Assembly: GCA_003971905.1 (NCBI GenBank)
Contig: RSEE01000012.1
Coordinates: 372,001-436,000, forward strand
DNA length: 64,000 nt
Source of the DNA: Moniliella sp. 'wahieum'
Taxonomy: Eukaryota; Basidiomycota; Moniliellomycetes; Moniliellales; Moniliellaceae
Direction of reading: 5' to 3'
Shown here: piece by piece, positions 47,301 to 58,209 of the stretch
Layout: each line of letters opens with the position of its first letter
How positions within the stretch are numbered: position 1 is the first letter of the stretch
Notes under the pieces: generated by a model
The model's database searches: none
Seen by the model: the letters and a program-made list of their open reading frames with translations, nothing else
Told to the model about the DNA's origin: nothing
Position numbers and translations under genes: made by a program

Positions 47301-47717
47301 CTCCCAAATCGCCACAGCCGAAATGAAGCGTCGGATACGGTGGAGCCGACGGGAAATGAGCTGGAAGAGGCTTCTCCGGGGGTGGGGTTGGCCGCCAGGG
47401 ACCTTTTGAAGTGGGGTACCAAGTTGGCGTCAATCCTCGTTTGGCCCGCTTGCTTCCTCTGACCCTAGTACGTCTGCCTCTACCCTCTTCCTGCCTGTCG
47501 GGGCATTACTCGATCAACTGACCAAATGGCATGGCAGATGTCTTTCTTCCTCATGGTCGTATCCTACCTTACTTCGACCCCGGTCCACCCTCACTTTGGG
47601 GGCCGTTGGCCCGTGCCTCCTGCGTGGTCGCTCTCGCTGGGTGGGTTGATTGCGTTGGTCGCTGCCTTGGTCGTCCCCCGGCCCCAGCGCCGCGCAGAAG
47701 CCGCAGGCAGCGTGTGA
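44353..47717 (+). CDS. MFS transporter resembling SLC45/sucrose-proton symporters
   Basis: A membrane protein with about 10-12 helices interrupted by a large disordered loop. After a Ser/Pro-rich N-terminus, TM1 reads VLCALVAAQLGWTLELVYAS when the best frames are joined near 45020, resembling the Q-[FL]-G-W-[AT] start of SLC45 and plant SUT proteins. Further helices are VSSVWFAYMLLSLGWRLLVP, LVVVLGLIGLGKLD, VVLICALGVLDTGLQ, VSHVATIAGFVLAGTRLG and LSILLSFLSFIAWLPLV. The second half has AQLLALAAWSPLIWFGSTFV, SLSLFAGAALIASLWV and AGAWLTVLGVPWCLLSALPG. A Ser/Arg-rich stretch of about 400 residues leads to last helices FFLMVVSYLTSTP and LGGLIALVAALVVP, ending at 47717. The family call rests on helix order and motif resemblance only. 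Start and loop frames are uncertain. Confidence 0.5.
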
Positions 47718-48377
47718 GGCAGTGGAACTTAGCGTGCGCTGAACCTTTTCTATCATGGTTGTTTCTGTTTCGGCATTCCCGTTGTGTACGATATCCTCCT
47801 CTTCAGATGTATGCTGCCCTGTACTACCCCAACCCACTTCCATGTAAATAGCTGTCACTCCCTTGGCATTTGCACACCTGGCATAGACAGGTGCAATGTA
47901 AGCTCTGTCATTTGGAACGAGCCGATTTCAGCTTCTGGCCTGAGCGCTTCAGTGCCTCAATCCAGCGGGCATTCGACTAGGGACTGCACTTCGCTTGCGT
48001 TCGCGGTGGTAGAACGACAACGCGGATGAGGCCCAGAAGTTACGACGGGTAATATCGGCTAGCCGACGGACGCGGGGGACAGGCGATGCATGCTGTGGCT
48101 GGCCTACTGCCTCCACCCACAGATCATCATGCATGCATCATGCCCACGTTGGGGGGACCTGTTGCATGATGCATGATCCCCAGTCCTAACCTCTTTTGTC
48201 GACATGTCAACATTTGGCTTCAGTGCAGCCACCCGTATTCAGAAGTGTCCACATTATTTCCTGGGTGAGGATCCTGCTCTCATCGACACACCCTACCTCG
48301 AATTCGCTACGCCCTGCCTATGACCCAATCGAGGAAAGTCGACAGCCAAGCCAATCATGAATTAGACCAGGCAGGTA
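47718..48377. other. Convergent intergenic region, nothing recognised
   Basis: It lies between the SLC45-like gene and the 3' end of the CstF64 gene. Direct words GCATGATGCATGA and ATGCATCATGC cluster at about 48125-48178. No coding sequence was seen. Confidence 0.4.
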
Positions 48378-49474
48378 TTACGCTCCAAATTGCTGGCGCA
48401 AAGCCATAATCGTCGCCCGCTCATCTGCTCCCATCGCATCAATTTGCTCTTGGGTGAGAGCCAGAACTTGTTGCAATAGTTCTTGTTGTTCGGGAGCAAG
48501 TTGGTTCGTGTCCACGCCAGTCGCCACTGGGGCAGCGGGTGGGGGCACAGCAGCGGCTGGAGCTGGAGCTGGCGGCACAGGTGGGTCGAGTACCTCCCAG
48601 CCGCTGGAGCCGAGTACGAAGCATATCCACTCGCCACGGCAGGGGACCCCAAGTGCGACCTGCTGGGGGCAGGGCAGCATAGGACGCGGCAGGAGCAGCA
48701 GCGGGGACCGGGGGTGCCAATCGGGGCCGGAGAAGGCGGCGCAAGGGGTTCGTCGGGTGCCAAGCGGGCCAACGAAGCCGGATTGCCAATGTTAACCATT
48801 GCCATTGCTTGCAGCAAAGCATATGCCAATTGGGGGGGGTGGTGAGCACGCTCTTGGCTTGATCAGGGAATTGGAGGGAGAATGTCTAGAGAGGCAAAGT
48901 TAGTCCGGGTCCTAGCTGTTTGTCTGATCAATCAGACTGTCCAACGTACCCGCATTTGAGTAAGAACATCCATAGCTGGTTGGATTGCATCTGCGAAAGT
49001 GCTGCCTTGATTGCATCTGTGGCTGATTGACCTGGCGCAGGAGGAGGGCCCTCAACAATTTCCGACGACGCATGGTTCGAAGCCGCGGCCCAGGTGGAAG
49101 ATGAGCTTCCAGTCGCGCCCGAGGATTCTGGCACAGGGTTCACACCAGCACCCATCCCCTTGGGCTCCATTCCCCCATAGTCGACACGTAAAGGGCGCCC
49201 GCTAACATTCACACCATGGAGATTCCGGATTGCAGACGCAGCCGTCTCGGGATCTGGGCGCACAAGTGTCAGTGGCGAGGCAAGAGGACATATTGGGAAT
49301 CACGCACCCTCATATTGGCAGAACCCATATCCTTTGGGTTTTCCAGAGTCGGGATCAAAGACGAGGCGAAAGTCAACAACTTGCCCACCTCGGAGAAGAT
49401 TTCTTCAATTGCTCCTCGGACTGGTCGTATGGAATGTTACCCACTGCATGGAGCGAATAGGACCAGTCAGCCAT
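48378..49474 (-). CDS. RNA15: Cleavage stimulation factor 64-kDa subunit / Rna15 (mRNA 3'-end processing)
   Basis: A nuclear RNA-binding subunit that recognises U/GU-rich elements downstream of poly(A) sites. The N-terminal RRM has RNP2 [34 protein letters not shown] (RNP1), an intron near 49310-49265, and [19 protein letters not shown]. The hinge region [19 protein letters not shown] follows, then an intron (about 48945-48885), a Pro/Ala-rich stretch, and the conserved C-terminal helix bundle [36 protein letters not shown], ending at 48378. This C-terminal domain binds Pcf11 in characterised orthologues. Single bases appear missing in GAAGAAATC (near 49395) and GGCAAGTTG (near 49378). The start at 49474 (MADWSYSLH) may hide a short upstream intron. 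Confidence 0.88.
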
Positions 49475-50130
49475 GAAGAAGACGGCATATGCGGGAATGA
49501 ATCATACCAAAGACGTTGGGCGATCCTCTATTCGGAAGATTTTCCATGCTGGATGCAGCCACAGGTTGGTGGGGAATCAACGCGAGCTGCATTGGAAAAG
49601 CGCTGGCCGCCATCCGGATCGTTCGGTATTTCAGTATTTCACAACGCTTCCGCTCAGCGCTCAAGTCCACTTCCGCTTCACTCCCGTGAAGAATTGGCTG
49701 CATGCGTCAATACCTACGACTGGACCTCCACCTCAACGAACATCGATGCTTGAAGGTCTACCAGAGCTCTGCCTGTAACACGAAGAAAATAGCGTCCATT
49801 ATAAACCTCAATGCCGTCCCATCTCCCTGATGAAACGGCTACATATGGTGAAAGCATGTGGATCATAGAGATGCACTTTGATGTCCTCAAGGGACGAGGA
49901 AAACACCGGCAACCGGGGTGAGGGCTGTGGCGATGCATGTAGAACACAACAGATTCCGCAGATCAGGACCCACATGAAGGGAGGTGACAGGCCAAGTTCA
50001 CAAGGGAACCCACGTGGATGGATGGCGCACACGCACAGCTTGCTTCAGCAAGCAATGCCAGCTGTTTGGCTCAAAGGCATGGGCACACAAAGCCAAAGAG
50101 CGAGCACGTAGTGCGGCCAGGAACGATGCG
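49475..50130. other. Intergenic region, nothing recognised
   Basis: About 650 nt between the CstF64 start and the RPL27 stop. Only short frames without features. Confidence 0.4.
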
Positions 50131-50536
50131 CTTAGAAGCGGAGGGGTGTGAAGAACCAGCGGTTCTTGCCAGTCAAGTAGCGCTCCTCGAAAAGCTTCTT
50201 GACAGCCTTCTTCGAGTCCTTCTTGGCAGCCGGCTCCTTGAGAGCATCGGCCGTGACCACACCCTTGAGGCCCTCGAGCTCAAGCGTACCGGGTGGGCAT
50301 CAGGTGGTTGTAGTTGACCGCCTTGACAAACGGCTTGACCTTGCTACGGGCGACACCTTCTTGGCGTCCATAGCCTTATCACCTTCCGGGGTAGCGCTCA
50401 ATGCCAGCCACCAGACATGCGGGTAAGGGCGCTCCTTGGTGCCATCGTCGTGTTGCTTGATGACAACAACCTTCTTGCCGGCCTGACGGCCGTGGAGGAC
50501 AAGAGCAACCTTCCCGGGCTTGTAGATGCGAGCCAT
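50131..50536 (-). CDS. RPL27: 60S ribosomal protein L27 (eL27)
   Basis: A eukaryote-specific large-subunit protein. The KOW-type start [20 protein letters not shown] is followed by [20 protein letters not shown], then [35 protein letters not shown] and the conserved end [17 protein letters not shown] ending in LRF, total about 136 residues as expected. Two single bases are missing relative to the invariant protein, near 50355 ([20 protein letters not shown]) and near 50292 (GGTACGCTTGAG, RYALELEG). It is divergently transcribed from RPS23, and the 663 nt between the two starts probably serves as a shared ribosomal-protein promoter. Confidence 0.95.
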
Positions 50537-51199
50537 TTTTGCTGTGAATGCGGAAACCGTCAGTCAACAGTCCCTCGAGCACAAGTCCTCAAGCCAATGT
50601 CCAAAGCGACTGCATGCGGGCACATGCAGCAGATCACGGAGCCTGAGCGCGCATCCAGCGTGGCCGGGGAGCGCTCGCCCACCGGCCGACCCACGAGCAA
50701 GAGAAACTCACCTTGACTGGAACGGTAAAGTTGGCGTGGTAAACCTCTGGCGTACTTGCGCTGAATTGGCCAGGCCTGGAAATTGGAGGCGGACGCGAGG
50801 GCTAGGGCCGTGCTGAGCTAATCCCAACACTTAGGAGCGCCTGCCGATTTGGGTCCGGCTCGGGGCCAGTGTAGAAATGTTTTTTACTCTCAAAAATATG
50901 CCGCAGCAAAGATTACTGAGGGTTCGTTTGTCCTCCCTTTCTGCCGTTGCGCGCCCGACTTGCTCCAAACACCACCGGTCAAGAAGTGAGTATCTCTACT
51001 AGGCGGTTGACCCCGTCCTCAAAGTCCTCAGGGCCCACACCTATCCTCCTCCCCGCGCCCGCACCTGTCTGTGGTTTGTGTGTTGCGAGCGGCCAAGCCA
51101 CGCGTGCGGCAAAGGGAGAGCGGGGGTTGTGGGTCTTTGGTGCCGAGCTGGTAATGCCGAACGGCGATGCTAACCATGCCTATTGTCTGTTGCAGCAAT
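50537..51199. promoter_or_regulatory. Divergent promoter region between RPL27 and RPS23
   Basis: The two ribosomal-protein genes start 663 nt apart in opposite directions. The RPS23 side probably contains a 5' UTR intron: GTGAGTATC near 50986 and TGTCTGTTGCAG ending near 51194, just before the ATG. No specific regulatory motif is claimed. Confidence 0.5.
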
Positions 51200-51693
51200 A
51201 TGGGTAAGCCTAGTGGCCTGAACGCAGCGCGTAAGCTGCACACGACCCGTCGTGAGAACAAGTGGGCCGACAAGGCTTGGAAGAAGCGTGCGCTCGGCAA
51301 CTTTTACAAGTCTTCCCACTGCTGGCTCGTCCCAGGCCAAGGGCATTGTCCTTGAAAAGGTGGGTGTTGAGGCCAAGCAGCCCAACTCGGCCATTCGCAA
51401 GTGTGTCCGTGTGCAACTGATCAAGAACGGCAAGAAGGTTGCCGCTTTCGTGCCCCACGATGGTTGCCTCAACTTTGTCGACGAGAACGACGAGGTGCTC
51501 ATTGAGGGTTTCGGCCGCAAGGGCAAGGCCAAGGGTGACATTCCCGGTGTGCGCTTCCGTGTCATCAAGGTTTCGGGTGTCGGTGCGTATCGTTCCCAGT
51601 CCCCCTGTTCTTCCTCGACTCGCCTGCTAACTATTTTGCCCTTCAGGCCTGTACGCCCTCTTCCGCGAGAAGAAGGAGAAGCCCCGTTCATAA
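51200..51693 (+). CDS. RPS23: 40S ribosomal protein S23 (uS12)
   Basis: A decoding-centre protein. The start is [20 protein letters not shown], then [95 protein letters not shown] and KEKPRS at the end. A 64-nt intron (51583-51646, GTGCGT...CTTCAG with CTAAC branch point) splits VSGV-GLYALF. The conserved loop should read [13 protein letters not shown], but the DNA has TCTTCCCACT where two more C are needed (near 51317), so the frame changes inside the most conserved part of the protein. The PNSA loop is intact. Length about 143 residues is typical. Confidence 0.95.
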
Positions 51694-52504
51694 ACGCTTC
51701 GCCTCCCTCTGTATGCTCTCCTCATTCTCTCCTCCCGGTCACCCCGACCCTGGAAGCTGAGGGTCTAGTGCCAACAGGCGCTTAGGAGTTTGATGGCTAC
51801 GTCCATTCCTAAAATCTATGCGGAACGCCCTCACGTATATGCCGAGCGATAGTTAGGACCAAAAGCTCGACCGAGTCTCGCAGTAGATGGGGCTGCACAT
51901 CCGCGCCATCACTTGCCAAAGGGGAGCCAACTGAATGCTTCGACAGTGGCTGGAACGGATATGGCTTACGTGAACCTCTGTCAATACACCCCCGAAAGTG
52001 TTCCCGTGTGTAGCCATTGCATCCAGGGAAATGCCTGTTCTGCTACTGCGTCTAACGACAACGACCACGCAACAGAGACAAGAAACACACCATCCCTCTC
52101 GGGGCGTGGCACTCAATTGCGCGAGCCTCTCTTTGAAGCCAAGCCCAGCATGCAACGATGGCATTTGCTCGCTGGCACAGATCAGGTGAGTTCAGGGTAG
52201 GAGGGTTGGGGCCAGGAGAAAGTAGGTAGATAAGAACAGTAAGGCTGTCGTACACATTCAGACGGGGGCGGAGGTAACATGTAACAGCACAACCTTCACA
52301 AGCCTCCAAGATCAACAAGGTCACGCTCATCACCGTTTTTCTGTGGGTGGGCAGGGATGTGGTCGTCCAGACATGGTTCAGGGGAAAAGAGGTATAGACG
52401 TACCCGCAGATAGACAGGAACCAGGAGCGCAAACCAGGAAAGGGCTTTGTTGAGCCACCGGGAGGCTCGGATTTGGCCAAGGACCCTTCAGTACCTCCTC
52501 AGAC
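51694..52504. other. Intergenic region, no firm gene
   Basis: This holds the 3' UTR of RPS23. A minus-strand frame at 52052-52480 with a short hydrophobic stretch might be a last exon of the neighbouring minus-strand gene, but this could not be supported. Confidence 0.3.
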
Positions 52505-54773
52505 CTAGGAATTCGGGTGTTTTCTTGCTTCTGGTCCTGATCCGCAGCATAACACCGGGGGGCGACTGGCTGGTTTTGATGAACCCTCGAGGCCTCGAGG
52601 ACCATCAGGACTCCGGGTCTTATCAGGAAGGTTTGCTTCTTGAGACAGGTTGGAGAACAGAGGCGTTTTTGGCGAAAGTACAGGAAAATGCGTAGGTGTG
52701 GGACAAGGAGGTGTCGGTGGCTGACAAGGGAGACTGGGACGGCTGATAACGAAAACGCAAGCAACAGCACACCACAACATTCACGATCAGAGCCTCTCAA
52801 GGCTTTGATGCGCGACGGTCCCATGCCCATCAAGGGCGCTACGCGGTGGGAAGGTGGGGTAAGGTTTTTGCGGCGGATGAGCCGGGCGACCAGAGAGGAG
52901 GGTAGTCTTGAGTCTTGGCGCGGGGCAGGTGAGCCGCCTTGGAAGACCGGGAAGAGGACTGGTTTGGGGCGTGGATTTGACCGTGCTGCCCAACGAGACA
53001 GAGGGGCTACTGGTCGTCGGATGGGACTGTGGCGACGCTGGCGACGCTGGCGGCGCAAAAAAGTCACGCATCGACGCCAACAACTGTACCGTCTGGGATG
53101 CGAGCGAAATCAACACAGCCAACACTACTCCTCCCAGCACAAGCGCCCAGCTGGAGTGGGGAGTAGAGGAACGAGAGGTGGTGGCGGCTTCCCCTCCCAT
53201 TTTGAGCTCTTCGACCGCCTGTTTGTGGCGTGCGTGAGAGGAGGAGGATCCTGGGTCGGAGCTCGTCTCCTCGGGCCGGGGGGAAAACAGATCCCGGAGA
53301 TGCCGGGGCATGGAAATGTTGTCGCCACGAGCCTGGAGGGGCATGTCGGATACTGGCTTCACCCGACAAGGAATGGGATTCCCGTACACTTGCTTTCCCG
53401 CTGCGCTTGTTCGTGTTGGTACTGCTGCTATTGCGCATGTTCTTGATGTCCATCGCCTCAACGGTTGCTTTCTCCTTCTTTCGAGCCGAGGGAAAAGGAG
53501 AGGGTGGACTGTTTCAGACGAGTCTGAATCATTCTGGGCTTCCAACCGGATAGAGGGGTCGGTCCCCTTTGGCGTGCGACCATGGATCGGTGGGACCCGG
53601 AGGAGAGGGTGAATGCTGCCCGTTGAGTGCCCACGGCCACTTGGCGGAAAGTGAGGACGTGTCGTCCCACAACGTCGCAGCATAGCTCAGCACCATGATG
53701 CCCGCCACAGAAATCGCCATGGCCGAGCCGAGGGTGACCACCATGGACGCTTGCAACAACGGCCGCATTGCCGCCAAGGGGAACCCCAAAGCCAACTGGC
53801 TCGCTATCCGACCAATGTGGCTCAATTGCCACGACAGGCGGGTTTTGGCTCCGCCCCCACGTGCCCGTCCCGATTGACGGGATGCGCGGCGCCTTCTTGC
53901 TCCCTCCGCGGACGGTTAATATGGGCCGTATGAAACCAGGCGGTGAGTTCAGGGAGGGATGGGGGGACAACATGGCTTCAAATGCATCTTCCCAGCTGCC
54001 GCGACGACCGCGTACGGTAGCGGATGCCGAGGAGCTGACCGAAGAAGGTCTGCTGGTATGCATCGTTGTCGCTCTCATCCTGCCCTTGGCTGAGGAGGAA
54101 GGGGGGATATGTATGGTGGAAGCAATCTCCGTCTTGGTTGGGTTGCGCGGATCCCCCCTGGCGCACCAGGCAAGGGATGGTACATGACCTGAGACCGGCG
54201 ATGATACACCGTCGGATTAGCCTGGGTGCCCAGTGCCGAGCTCGATACCACCCTCCGACGATCGAACGAAGGTAGCCCCCGCGAGGCAGAAGGGTGGTGC
54301 TGCGAGGATCGTTTCCACTCAGCCCATTTCTGTGCCCCTGGGCGGAGGGGAGGTAGGGTCGACGAGGGGGACGGTGTTGTAGTGTTGGTGTAAGCGAGAG
54401 GGGATCGGTCCGAGTAATAAGACGGATGGGACGACAGGGAGGCGTGGGTACGGCGGGGAAAGCAGCGTGTGGGTAGGCTCAGCAACCGAAGAAGCATGTT
54501 GGCTTGGAGAAGTAGAGCCCGAAGAGCTGCGCAAGGGACGGGGCAGGACAGCCGAGTGGGAGGAAGCGCGGGTGCCCCGCGATCGGTGCATCCGCGCAGA
54601 TCGGAGGCCGAGATGGCGCCCGGAGCTGGGTCGGTGGCGAGCGACTGCCGTTTCCACGTGGTGGACGTCCAGGGGGGTTTGAACGGCGGCGAGGCCTGCT
54701 CGCCTGTGACATCCGTATCTTCCTCTGTGTCCTCCAGCACCACGTCTTGCGCCACTCGACTGCTGGGGAAGAG
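52505..54773 (-). CDS. Hypothetical membrane protein, disordered with two or three transmembrane segments
   Basis: No family was recognised. From Met 54773 the N-terminus is acidic (VVLEDTEEDTDVTGEQ), then Ser/Pro-rich for about 250 residues. Near 54000-53900 come DAFEAMLSPHPSLN and IGTGTWGRSQNP. A membrane segment lies at about 53780-53690 (QASMVVTLGSAMAISVAGIM) and another at about 53145-53090 (SWALVLGGVVLAVLISLASQ), with a possible third near 52770 (LLWCAVACVFVIS). Between them is a charged region (RHLRDLFSPRPEETSSDPG). Several frame changes are needed, and both ends are uncertain. The profile would suit a nuclear-envelope or ER protein, but that is only a guess. Confidence 0.35.
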
Positions 54774-55608
54774 CATGGAAAGGTGGGTAGAGTGGGAGCG
54801 GGCGTGGCGGTGGCGCAGACGAATGGTGGAGGAAGGGAGGAGGAGGAGCAGAAGCCGATGAGGGAGGTGCCGAAAACGAGGGGAGGAGGAGAGGCAGCCG
54901 TGTCGGGGGCGCTGGGGCGTAGTGGCGGCTGGGGGGGCGCGGTGCGACGGCTGGCGGGCGGGGTGCTGCTGTGGGGGTCGGGTCGGGGTCGCTGGCAGAG
55001 GAGGGGAAGGGGACGGGGTGGGCCCCCGCATGCATCATGGCGGGCCGGGGCGGGGGAGCAGGCGGGGGATGGGAGGAGCGCAAGGGGGGGCGGGGCAGAG
55101 AGCGTGCTGAAATACGGGGTGCTAGCAGCAGCCGGAAAAAGGGTGAGTATGCTGGGAGCGCTGCCTGGGGGCGGAGGTGGGCGCGTATATAGGCTGCTCC
55201 GCACCGGATGCAGGGTGTCTCATGCGCCAGGCACCCCGCCGCTTGCCACTGCCGGAAGACAGGGGGGTGCCCGAGCGCTGCAGCGGCAAAGGGGCAGAGC
55301 AGGCCAGCACGGGCGCGCACGGGAGAGGAGCCACTGCGCCCCGACGGCCGCACGTATGCCCATTGCGACGGCTGGCTGCGTGGGGCAAAGACAGAAGGGA
55401 CCGCGTGAGTGGGTCGGCTATCGCACAGGACAGGCGATGGGTTGCCGCCATGTGCATTACTGGCGCGTGCACAGCAGGGCCATGTGGAATATGAAATGGA
55501 CAGGCGGCCTATGCACACACGCTGCTATCGTCCGCACCCAGCAGCGCATTAGGCTTCCCACCGGCCACACCGCGTCGAGATAAAGATGCATGCCGTTATG
55601 CGTCCGCC
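54774..55608. other. G/C-rich intergenic region
   Basis: Between the hypothetical membrane protein start and the ALG12 3' end. The strand is strongly G-rich around 54850-55110, which makes long meaningless open frames in several phases. A TATATA-like word lies near 55190. No supported gene. Confidence 0.35.
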
Positions 55609-57590
55609 TCAAGCTTCGGCCAGCCCGGCGGCGTCCGTCTGGGTGGCCAGGTGCCGCCCACACACGTACAGCGCATCCTCCATCCCAAACCACACCAGCC
55701 CCCTGCTCCTCCTGCCCCGCCCACCCGTCGCAGCCCGCAAACGCCCGGATTGGCGCGGCCAGCGGGGCAAACGAAACCTGCACCCCTCCTCCATCCGTCT
55801 GCCCCCTTCCTCCCCCTCCACCCAGCCCGCACGCAGCGTCACCGCTCGCTGTCCAAACGGACGACAGTCCCGTGCGCCTGTTACAAGGGGGTGTAAACGT
55901 TGCCCAACGGCTCAGGTCCGCCCCTCCTCCTTTCCCCACCAATCTCTCCCGTACCGCACCCGCCGTCGGCAGCGCTTCCTCGTGGCTGTACTCCCATGCC
56001 TCGGTCGGCGGCACAAACACGGGTGGGAGCCAGCAGTGCCAAACGGCGCCCCGCACCCCGACGCGCTGCGACGGTTCAAATGTAAGTTTGGAACAATGTG
56101 GCCCCCGTCGTGGTGGCTGCAACATCAATGTGCACACGCACACGGGACGGTATCACCGCCTCGGCTGGGCCAGGCGCTAGGTGAGCACAAGGGTGCGCTG
56201 GTCGTGCTGGGAGAGAAGCAGGGGAGTGAACGAGGCGGTGCAAGGTCGCTACGGCCTCCTCCTGGGTAGTTGCGCTGCGACGCGCCGAGCGAGACGAGGC
56301 TGATGCCGCTCAAGCCGGCCAAGAGGCCGAAAAAGGGCAAGACGACGGAACACAAACCCGATCCTTTGGTCGAGCAAAGGCGTGGCTTGTCCTTGTCCAC
56401 CAGAACTGGGGGCGAGCGAGCCCAGCTACATCAAAGCCATCTGTAGTCATAGTGTCGGTCGACAGGATTGCTACCATAGACGTAGTGGTGGTGGTGGGGG
56501 GGGAGGGGGGGTGAAATGACGTACAGTGACTCAAGCGCTCGTGCAGCAAGCAGATTCCACACGGGAACAGTGTAGACAATGAAGCGCCATTCCTTGTGAG
56601 CCACAAGGGATAGCAGCCCGACGTGGAAGGCAGCGGTGAACACAAGCCAACCATAGGCGAATCGATGCAGGCACGCACTTGCTCCGACCAGCTCCGGTGG
56701 CCCGGACCACATCCCGCAGTACCAGCACCCCACCCCACCGGCACAAGGGGCAGGGCAAACGTCAGCAGGCGCGGCAGTGCGTTGGTCGCATACCAATGCA
56801 TAGGCATGACTCCCCATGCTTTGCTCTGACCATGAAGAATGTTGAAGACGACAGCTTCCCATTCGGGAAGAAAGAGGCCGAACGGTAACGTGGGCGCGTG
56901 CAGCCCGGCCCAAGCGGGACGATCATACAGTGTACCGTATGCCACGGCGCCAAGGCCGGCACCAAGTCCAGTCCAGATGACAGAGACGAGCGAAAGGTGG
57001 CGGCTGAGCACCACCCACGCCGTGGCTGGGGCCAGAAGACCAACGAGCTCCGAGCGAAGCAACGCAGCGCAAAAGGTCAAGACCCCGATCCCAACTGCGC
57101 GTGGCTGGCACGGCGATCGAGAAAAATGAGGCGAAACGACAAAGCACAGGCCAACACAATCGAGTTGTGCGTCGTACGCCCAGCCCAGAGAGAAAATGAA
57201 ACTGGGCAGCGGTGAGGAGCAGGACCCACAAGCCAAAGCGAACTCCCCGGCACAGGTAGACCAATCCGCCGAGTTGAGCAAGGCCAAGGTGAAGCGTACC
57301 GCGAGCTCGACGTGAGCACTGGATGGGGCAAACAAACTGGCAGGAAGACTGGCTAGCGCAAGCGCACGTACGCCGCAAATGAGTGCGGTACCGGGTCGGG
57401 GAACTGGCGAAAGTCCCAGGCCGCGCGCGGGGAGCGACCAGCACGTCGTGGACGGCGTGCAGCACAAAGCGCTCCTCGATCTTCGTGTAGGGCACCAACG
57501 CCACATGAGCGCAGCAACCAAGAACAGGAGCGCGGACGCAGCACCCAGCTGCGTGGCTGGCCATGTCGACGCCGGCGTGGGGTGGCCCAA
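55609..57590 (-). CDS. ALG12: Dolichyl-P-Man:Man7GlcNAc2-PP-dolichol alpha-1,6-mannosyltransferase ALG12 (GT22)
   Basis: An ER membrane enzyme that adds the eighth mannose to the N-glycan precursor. TM1 is GAASALLFLVAALM, then the GT22 motif VPYTKIEERFVLHAVHDVL (family PYTKVEESFN-LQATHD). Next are LLTAAQFHFLSGLGVRRT, VLTFCAALLRSELVGLLAP, LYDRPAWAGLHAPTLPFG and FNILHGQSKAWGVMPMHWYA followed by NALPRLL. LLSLVAHKEWRFIVYTVPVW contains the HKE-RF signature. An intron begins at the GTACGT near 56522. The last part has GASQRNYPGGEAVATLHRLV and VRVHIDVAATTTGATLFQ, closely following the order of known ALG12 proteins. The C-terminal end at 55609 (EDALYVCGRHLATQTDAAGL) is tentative. Frame slips near 57510, 57410, 56760 and 56260. 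It is divergent from RPL29 with about 420 nt between the starts. Confidence 0.88.
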
Positions 57591-58011
57591 ATCAAGCGCC
57601 TCACAGCTAAGCGTTAAACGTTCGCCTCAACGTTAACGACGTTACGCGTTAACCCCAGTCTCTAGGCTTACTGCCTTGGTGACGTGGCCAATGTGGAGTT
57701 GGGCGGATGGACAATTTCAAAATGGCATTTCGCCAAGTCGATGGGAGGCGCGAAGGCGCCGACGTCAGTCTGACGTCAGTAGTGTAACCCTAGGTCAGCA
57801 CTGCCCTGCCAACTCGAAAAAGTGGAAAACCCGCCGCAGCTCGTAACCCTATTACCCTGCCCTGCCGCCTACCAACACGCTGAGCCACGCCGGGCAAACT
57901 CCACACCACGAAGCCCAGCTTAGCAGCAAGAGGTAAGTTGGACGGGCCGGCACGCACCCCTGCCGCGACCTCGCCTGGTTCTGACCTGCGCCTTGTATTT
58001 GCCAGAGTAAG
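57591..58011. promoter_or_regulatory. Divergent promoter region between ALG12 and RPL29
   Basis: It contains clustered ACGTTAA/TTAACG words (about 57611-57655) and duplicated TGACGTCAG words at about 57762-57780 (consensus CRE core TGACGTCA). Both clusters lie in the space shared by the two starts. The RPL29 leader probably has an intron (GTAAGTTGG near 57931 to TTGCCAG near 58006). Confidence 0.45.
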
Positions 58012-58209
58012 ATGGCCAAGTCCAAGAACCACACCAACCACAACCAGTCGTCCAAGGCGCACCGCAACGGCATCAAGAAGCCCAAGTCGCGCGGTACCTT
58101 CGCTGCGTGGCGTTGACCCAAAATTCATCCGCAACCAGCGCTTTGCTAAGCACGGCACCGAGAGGCTCTTCGCGCCATCAAGGCTGCCAAGCACGCCAAG
58201 TCGGCCTAA
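58012..58209 (+). CDS. RPL29: 60S ribosomal protein L29 (eL29)
   Basis: A small basic large-subunit protein of about 66 residues. The start [20 protein letters not shown] and IKKPKS are diagnostic. The second half reads [18 protein letters not shown], then [13 protein letters not shown], and stops at 58209. The conserved join [17 protein letters not shown] is disrupted by missing bases near 58100-58115 (GCGCGGTACC and CCTTCGCTG), which give a premature TGA as read. One more is missing near 58170 (GAGAGGCTCTT). Such a pattern in a universally conserved 66-residue protein points to sequence error. Confidence 0.93.

Noticed and set aside
51200-51693. Programmed ribosomal frameshifting in RPS23, RPL27, RPL29 or RAN
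   Set aside because: No slippery heptamer with a downstream structure is apparent, the slips differ in direction and size, and none of these families uses recoding.
54850-55500. Long plus-strand open frames opposite the hypothetical membrane protein and its upstream region
   Set aside because: They consist of Gly/Arg runs produced by G-rich DNA in several phases at once, with no domain or splice signal.
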